51,332 nt of DNA from Candidatus Kaiserbacteria bacterium. Its GTDB lineage: Bacteria; Patescibacteriota; Minisyncoccia; Phycocordibacterales; UBA2100. Positions within the stretch are counted from its first letter, which is position 1, and the number at the start of each line of letters is the position of its first letter. Of the stretch, positions 47,937-51,332 are shown one piece after another. The DNA lies in NCBI GenBank assembly GCA_016214605.1, contig JACROD010000018.1, positions 1-51,332 of the forward strand, in the 5' to 3' direction. Both the position numbers and the translations under genes were made by a program. The notes under the pieces are model-generated. The model saw only the letters and a list, made by a program, of their open reading frames with translations, was not told the origin of the DNA and did not search any database.

Positions 47937-49094
47937 TCAGGTCTCCGCCCGATCATTTTCGCACGAGATTGCCATATGGCTCTCGATAAAGAGCTCGGCG
48001 TTTAACAACATTTTCTGTAAGGGACCGAAGAGGGCGAACGGATCCGCCGCCTTATCGATCTGATCCACCAGATAAAATGCCGTTCCGAATTGCATCATTC
48101 CGATGCTTCCATACCAAAGCGCGACACACAAAGCGGCGATTTTCGTCACTTCAAGCACCACATCGCGCACAAGCATGTTGTATCGGAGCAACCGAATCTC
48201 AGAGTCGAGAAACTTCTTTTCGAAGTCATCCCAAGCACCGGCGAACTGGTCAGTATCTACCGACGAGCGTCTCATGAATAAGAGATTGAACATCGAGAAA
48301 TTCCGCGACCTGAGAAGGTCGTTGAACACTTGCTGTTCCTCCTCTTGGAGAGCCATGAAGGCTGATTGCTTCTCGCGAAACAACCTACCCAGTTTGATAC
48401 CGATACTGACGGTGATGGCGCCATATATCGCAATACCAAACAACGAGACAAATGCGAACCACGGCGCCTCCAGAGCAAGCCACGCGAAGTACAGGTTCAT
48501 ACCAATACCTCGAATATACAGTGGTGCATCGAAGACTGCCGTCATTTTGAGATTCGCAATCTCCTCGCGAGACACCTGAAGCCAGGCCTGCAAGTTCTTA
48601 CCTGCGACAGCAAGCAATTGCTTCAATTTGGCCCTATCGATGTTATCAATGTTCACCGCGGCATTCACGCTCAACGCCTTTTTATCCGCAATCATCAGGC
48701 GTGTTCGACGCTTGTTGATGAAATACGGCAACAAGATGTTGTGGAGCGCGCGGCTTACAATGATCGCAACGATAGTGATCGGCACATAGTCCGACATCGG
48801 CAGCCTTTTTAGAGGATCTTGCTCTGTCGCACAGTCGACCAAATATTTCATTGGCAGACCAAACAAAATGCCGACACCTGCCCAAACAGCACTAATGACG
48901 AAGCCCTTGAGCATCTGCATTCGATTCTCGCGCGTAAGTTTGTACGCATACGTCAAGATCTTGAGGATCCGACGCGGCGTCAAACCAGGATGCAGACTAT
49001 CGGCCTTGACGGCCTGATTTTCTGCAACCTGCGTCCCCCCTCGGTTCCATTTAAAGAACTTCCAGGGAGGTTTGATCGTCTCTGCAAAGGACAC
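47937..49094 (-). CDS. ABC-exporter-like transmembrane protein without ATPase domain
   Basis: 385 residues from a GTG at 49094, chosen because AAAGGAGG stands 5 nt before it; the in-frame ATG at 49118 lies upstream of that Shine-Dalgarno. About six membrane segments (MLKGFVISAVWAGVGILFGLPM, YVPITIVAIIVSRALHNILL, FVSLFGIAIYGAITVSIGI and others) in the layout of type I ABC exporters. No Walker A, signature or Walker B is present, and no ATPase gene is adjacent. Consensus promoter TTGACA-N16-TATAAT. Confidence 0.7.
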   Translation of the reverse strand: MSFAETIKPPWKFFKWNRGGTQVAENQAVKADSLHPGLTPRRILKILTYAYKLTRENRMQMLKGFVISAVWAGVGILFGLPMKYLVDCATEQDPLKRLPMSDYVPITIVAIIVSRALHNILLPYFINKRRTRLMIADKKALSVNAAVNIDNIDRAKLKQLLAVAGKNLQAWLQVSREEIANLKMTAVFDAPLYIRGIGMNLYFAWLALEAPWFAFVSLFGIAIYGAITVSIGIKLGRLFREKQSAFMALQEEEQQVFNDLLRSRNFSMFNLLFMRRSSVDTDQFAGAWDDFEKKFLDSEIRLLRYNMLVRDVVLEVTKIAALCVALWYGSIGMMQFGTAFYLVDQIDKAADPFALFGPLQKMLLNAELFIESHMAISCENDRAET

Positions 49095-49145
49095 AAGGTC
49101 CTCCTTTCTGTATCTCATGCGTTCTCAAGGAACACACCGTGCGCC

Positions 49146-49173
49146 ATTATACTCATATATTGACGTATGTCAA
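49146..49173 (-). promoter_or_regulatory. Consensus sigma70 promoter with inverted repeat
   Basis: Minus strand TTGACA, a 16-nt spacer, TATAAT, a perfect match to both boxes. TTGAC-GTAT-GTCAA (49160-49173) overlaps the -35 as a possible operator. Confidence 0.85.
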
Positions 49174-49213
49174 TAGATGTGTCAATGCCTTTCCGGGATT
49201 TTTGGCACAAGAG

Positions 49214-49242
49214 GGGGGCCGCGGATCTGATCCGCGGCCCCC
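49214..49242 (-). terminator. Strong hairpin after typA
   Basis: GGGGGCCGCGGATC-T-GATCCGCGGCCCCC, 14 perfect base pairs, 24 bp after the typA stop. No clear U-tract, so it may act as an mRNA 3'-end stabiliser rather than an intrinsic terminator. Confidence 0.6.
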
Positions 49243-49265
49243 ATTCCTCCCCTCTAAAGCACTTA

Positions 49266-51050
49266 TTAGCGCTTGGATCGGGTACGGTCGATCTCGGTGA
49301 GGCCTTGCTTGCGTAGGCGGACCGATGATGGGGTGATCTCGAGGTATTCGTCTTCGGCAATCACTTCGAGGCCGCGCTCGATGGTGAGCTCAAACGGAGG
49401 CACGAGCGTGAGCGCCTCGTCGGAAGACTTTGAGCGCATGTTGGTGAGCTGTTTGCCCTTAGTGGGATTCACCGTCATCTCTTCGCCCTTGGAGGTATTG
49501 CCGATGACCATGCCTTCGTAGACTTCCACGGCAGGATTGATATAGAGCACACCGCGATCCTGGAGATTCCACAGAGAGAAACCGAGTGCCTTGCCACTCG
49601 CCATCGAGATCATCGAGCCGACCTGGCGGCGCTTGATCTCGCCAGCGTACGGTTTGAATCCGACGACACGAGACGACATGATCCCCTCACCCTTCGTGTC
49701 GAGGACGAACTGGTTGCGGTAGCCGAGCAGGCCGCGCGTCGGACCTTCGAAAATGAGCCGCACGCTCGCCTCATGCACTTTGAGATCTTTCATGACGAAT
49801 TTGCGCGTACCCAAGCGCTCGATGATCGCGCCCTGATAGGTGCTCGGCGTGTCGATGATGACCTCTTCAAATGGCTCGAGCTTCTCGCCACCCTCTTCGT
49901 GGAAGATCACCTGCGGTTGCGAGACCTGCATTTCGTAACCTTCGCGGCGCATGTTTTCGAGCAGGATCGCGATATGAAGCTCGCCGCGGCCGGAGACTTT
50001 GTAGGTCTCGCCCGAGTCGAAGTCGACCTTGAGGCCGACGTTGATCTCGAGCTCGCGTTCGAGGCGCTCGCGGATCTGGCGCGACGTGACAAATTTGCCT
50101 TCGCGTCCGGCAAACGGAGAATTGTTGACGAGGAAGTTGAGTGTGATGGTCGGTTCGTCGATTGCGATCGCGGGAAGCGGTGCAGCACTTTCATCCGTTG
50201 TGATCGTCTCGCCGATGAAGATGTCGGGGAGGCCGGCGATCATCGCGATATCACCCGCCTGCACCTCGGTAGCATCGATCTTTTGGAGGCCTTTGAAGGT
50301 AAACATCTTGGTGATTTTGCCGGTACGGGTCTCGCCAGTCGGTTTCTTCACAAATACCGTGTCCCCGGTCTTGAGCACACCTTCGTATGCGCGCACGATT
50401 GCGAGACGCCCGAGGAAGTTGTCGTAACCGAGGTTAAAGGGCTGGAGCTTGGCGAGGTGATTGAGCGCACCTTCGGTCGAAGCTACGGGAACATGCGCGA
50501 GGATCGTATCGAGAAGCGGGGTGAGATCGCTCGATTCATCGGTCAACTTCATCTTGGCGATCCCCTGCTTGCCTATCGCATACACGACCGGAAAGTCCGC
50601 CTGTGCATCGTTGGCACCGAGCTCGAGGAACAACTCAAGTACAGACTCTTCGCACTGGTCAGGATCCGCGGCTGGCTTGTCGATCTTGTTGATGACGACG
50701 ATCGGCTTGAGGCCGAGCTCGAGGGATTTTTTGAGGACGAACCGCGTCTGTGGCATCGGGCCTTCCTGGGCATCGACGACGAGAAGCACCGAGTCGATAC
50801 TGCGGAGCACACGTTCGACCTCGGAGCCAAAGTCGGCATGGCCGGGCGTATCGACGATATTGATCTTAGTGTCCTTGTAGAAAACAGCGGCGTTCTTGGA
50901 GTAGATAGTGATGCCACGCTCCTTTTCGAGCGTGTTGGAGTCCATTGAGACTCCTTCTTCGGCAACACCGGTCTGGCGCAACAGTGCATCCGTCAGCGTG
51001 GTCTTGCCGTGGTCAACGTGAGCTATGATGGCAATGTTGCGAATATCCAT
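49266..51050 (-). CDS. typA: Ribosome-associated GTPase TypA/BipA
   Basis: 594 residues, close to the usual 600-610. [11 protein letters not shown] (G1), ERGITIYSK (G2), [18 protein letters not shown] (G3) and VINKIDKP (G4) are followed by the EF-G-like domains III-V and the TypA-specific C-terminal domain ([19 protein letters not shown]). It binds ribosomes and supports assembly and stress translation. It has an unusually long structured leader for this window. Confidence 0.97.
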   Translation of the reverse strand: MDIRNIAIIAHVDHGKTTLTDALLRQTGVAEEGVSMDSNTLEKERGITIYSKNAAVFYKDTKINIVDTPGHADFGSEVERVLRSIDSVLLVVDAQEGPMPQTRFVLKKSLELGLKPIVVINKIDKPAADPDQCEESVLELFLELGANDAQADFPVVYAIGKQGIAKMKLTDESSDLTPLLDTILAHVPVASTEGALNHLAKLQPFNLGYDNFLGRLAIVRAYEGVLKTGDTVFVKKPTGETRTGKITKMFTFKGLQKIDATEVQAGDIAMIAGLPDIFIGETITTDESAAPLPAIAIDEPTITLNFLVNNSPFAGREGKFVTSRQIRERLERELEINVGLKVDFDSGETYKVSGRGELHIAILLENMRREGYEMQVSQPQVIFHEEGGEKLEPFEEVIIDTPSTYQGAIIERLGTRKFVMKDLKVHEASVRLIFEGPTRGLLGYRNQFVLDTKGEGIMSSRVVGFKPYAGEIKRRQVGSMISMASGKALGFSLWNLQDRGVLYINPAVEVYEGMVIGNTSKGEEMTVNPTKGKQLTNMRSKSSDEALTLVPPFELTIERGLEVIAEDEYLEITPSSVRLRKQGLTEIDRTRSKR

Positions 51051-51077
51051 AAAAGTTTATTTTTTCAAAAGAAAACA

Positions 51078-51113
51078 CCCCGTAAGATAGGCCTAGGCCG
51101 CCATCTCTCGGGG
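51078..51113 (-). promoter_or_regulatory. Attenuator-like hairpin in the typA 5' UTR
   Basis: CCCCG..AGAT..GGCCTAGGCC..ATCT..CGGGG, followed on the minus strand by TGTTTTCTTTTG and then the start codon 28 nt after the stem. Confidence 0.65.
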
Positions 51114-51126
51114 CATCGGTGAGACC

Positions 51127-51155
51127 ATTGTGCACGAATCAGAGCAATTAGTCAA
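51127..51155 (-). promoter_or_regulatory. typA promoter
   Basis: Minus strand TTGACT, a 17-nt spacer, CACAAT with TG before it. Transcription would start near 51120, so the hairpin at 51078-51113 lies at the very 5' end of the mRNA. Confidence 0.65.
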
Positions 51156-51169
51156 ATCTTCATAAATTG

Positions 51170-51194
51170 GGGCCCGTACCTTTGGTACGGGCCC
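51170..51194. repeat. Perfect hairpin abutting the IS end
   Basis: GGGCCCGTACC-TTT-GGTACGGGCCC, 11 base pairs; its last base is shared with the IS inverted repeat at 51193-51212. Confidence 0.6.
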
Positions 51195-51332
51195 ACTCGT
51201 GTCCCGTTAAAATCAACATGACACAAAAAATATCCAGCAAACGCGGGATATTTTCATCATTTACGCCGTACACGATTTGAATTCGCCGTCGACCGGCTCG
51301 GGCGATACTGGAGGCATACCAGCCTCCTAACC
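51193..51332 (+). mobile_element. Left end of a second copy of the IS4-type element
   Basis: CCACTCGTGTCCCGTTAAAA is the exact reverse complement of 120-139. An ATG follows at 51218 (MTQKISSKRGIFSSF...), as expected for a transposase starting close to the left end, but this frame stops at 51280. Shifting one frame after SSF continues as RRTRFEFAVDRLGRYW to the window end, which resembles the DUF4372 N-terminus. So the copy is frameshifted, or the contig edge contains an error. A hairpin AAAATATCC/GGATATTTT (51227-51254) lies just inside the start. Confidence 0.5.

Noticed and set aside
49773-50948. 391-codon plus-strand ORF opposite typA
   Set aside because: Shadow ORF produced by the GC-skewed codon use of typA.
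51219-51332. A tRNA-like fold on the minus strand near the window end
   Set aside because: An anticodon-like stem and a TTCAAAT stretch are present, but the T-stem lacks the conserved closing G-C pair, the anticodon loop is the wrong size and the acceptor half is outside the window.

Overview
ORGANISM. The window looks like a contig from a bacterium of the Candidate Phyla Radiation (Patescibacteria, most likely Parcubacteria-like); this is inference, not a database result. Clues are moderate GC, standard stop codons including TGA, unusually short versions of housekeeping proteins (a 741-residue SMC, PilB without its N-terminal domain), odd fusions (NusB-Nudix, GT2-methyltransferase), a PaaX/Cas2-like gene of a kind often seen in CPR genomes, and a large surface-glycan locus next to a compact type IV pilus operon. 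The contig is probably bounded by two copies of one IS4-type insertion sequence: a transposase C-terminus lies at the left edge, and the matching terminal inverted repeat lies near the right edge.

LAYOUT. 1-2650: IS tail, a 40-nt palindrome (R1), an FkbM remnant split by a 163-bp hairpin-rich insertion, a DUF4143-type ATPase and a MntA/HepT toxin-antitoxin pair. 2680-31130: surface-glycan and surface-protein region. It holds FkbM methyltransferases, a secreted glycine-rich protein, a second MntA/HepT pair, many GT4 glycosyltransferases, AsnB, WecB, two UDP-sugar-dehydrogenase-like genes, a cytidylyltransferase-cupin fusion, a sugar C-methyltransferase, two Gmd-like dehydratases, a Gmm-like Nudix protein, GtrA, a GT-C-like membrane protein and several fusions. 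Inside it, 7925-8645 is a one-gene unit: a winged-helix/Cas2-like gene between inverted copies of the 40-nt palindrome. 31190-34080: rpsP with a helically phased repeat array upstream, and a mini-SMC gene carrying palindromes in its reading frame. 34920-40830: a type IV pilus operon (pilB, pilC, four prepilins including one with a beta-propeller, and a PilX-like protein). 40980-51050: a mixed housekeeping stretch (rnc, nusB-nudix, rpmF, msrB, typA) interleaved with small orphan genes.

HOW IT WORKS TOGETHER. The central region can plausibly make and modify nucleotide sugars (GDP-deoxyhexose route by Gmd and its paralogue, UDP-ManNAc by WecB, oxidised sugars by the dehydrogenases), assemble them on a lipid carrier (GT2, GtrA, GT-C and GT4 proteins) and decorate them (FkbM, C-methyltransferase, AsnB). 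Two expression styles coexist. Most operon-leading genes have a -10 box 6-10 nt before ATG and so are probably leaderless. A scattered set of monocistronic, mostly orphan genes has a canonical -35/-10 promoter, a 5' UTR with a strong Shine-Dalgarno and an intrinsic terminator.

MOST INTERESTING. (1) The Cas2-like gene flanked by inverted 40-nt palindromes with an iteron-like 9-mer array; all three palindromes in the window end in the ATG of an open frame. (2) A 163-bp five-hairpin insertion in an FkbM gene, one hairpin of which recurs 46 kb away. (3) Palindromes inserted in frame in coding sequences, one exactly at a dehydrogenase-glycosyltransferase fusion joint whose unfused paralogue is also in the window.
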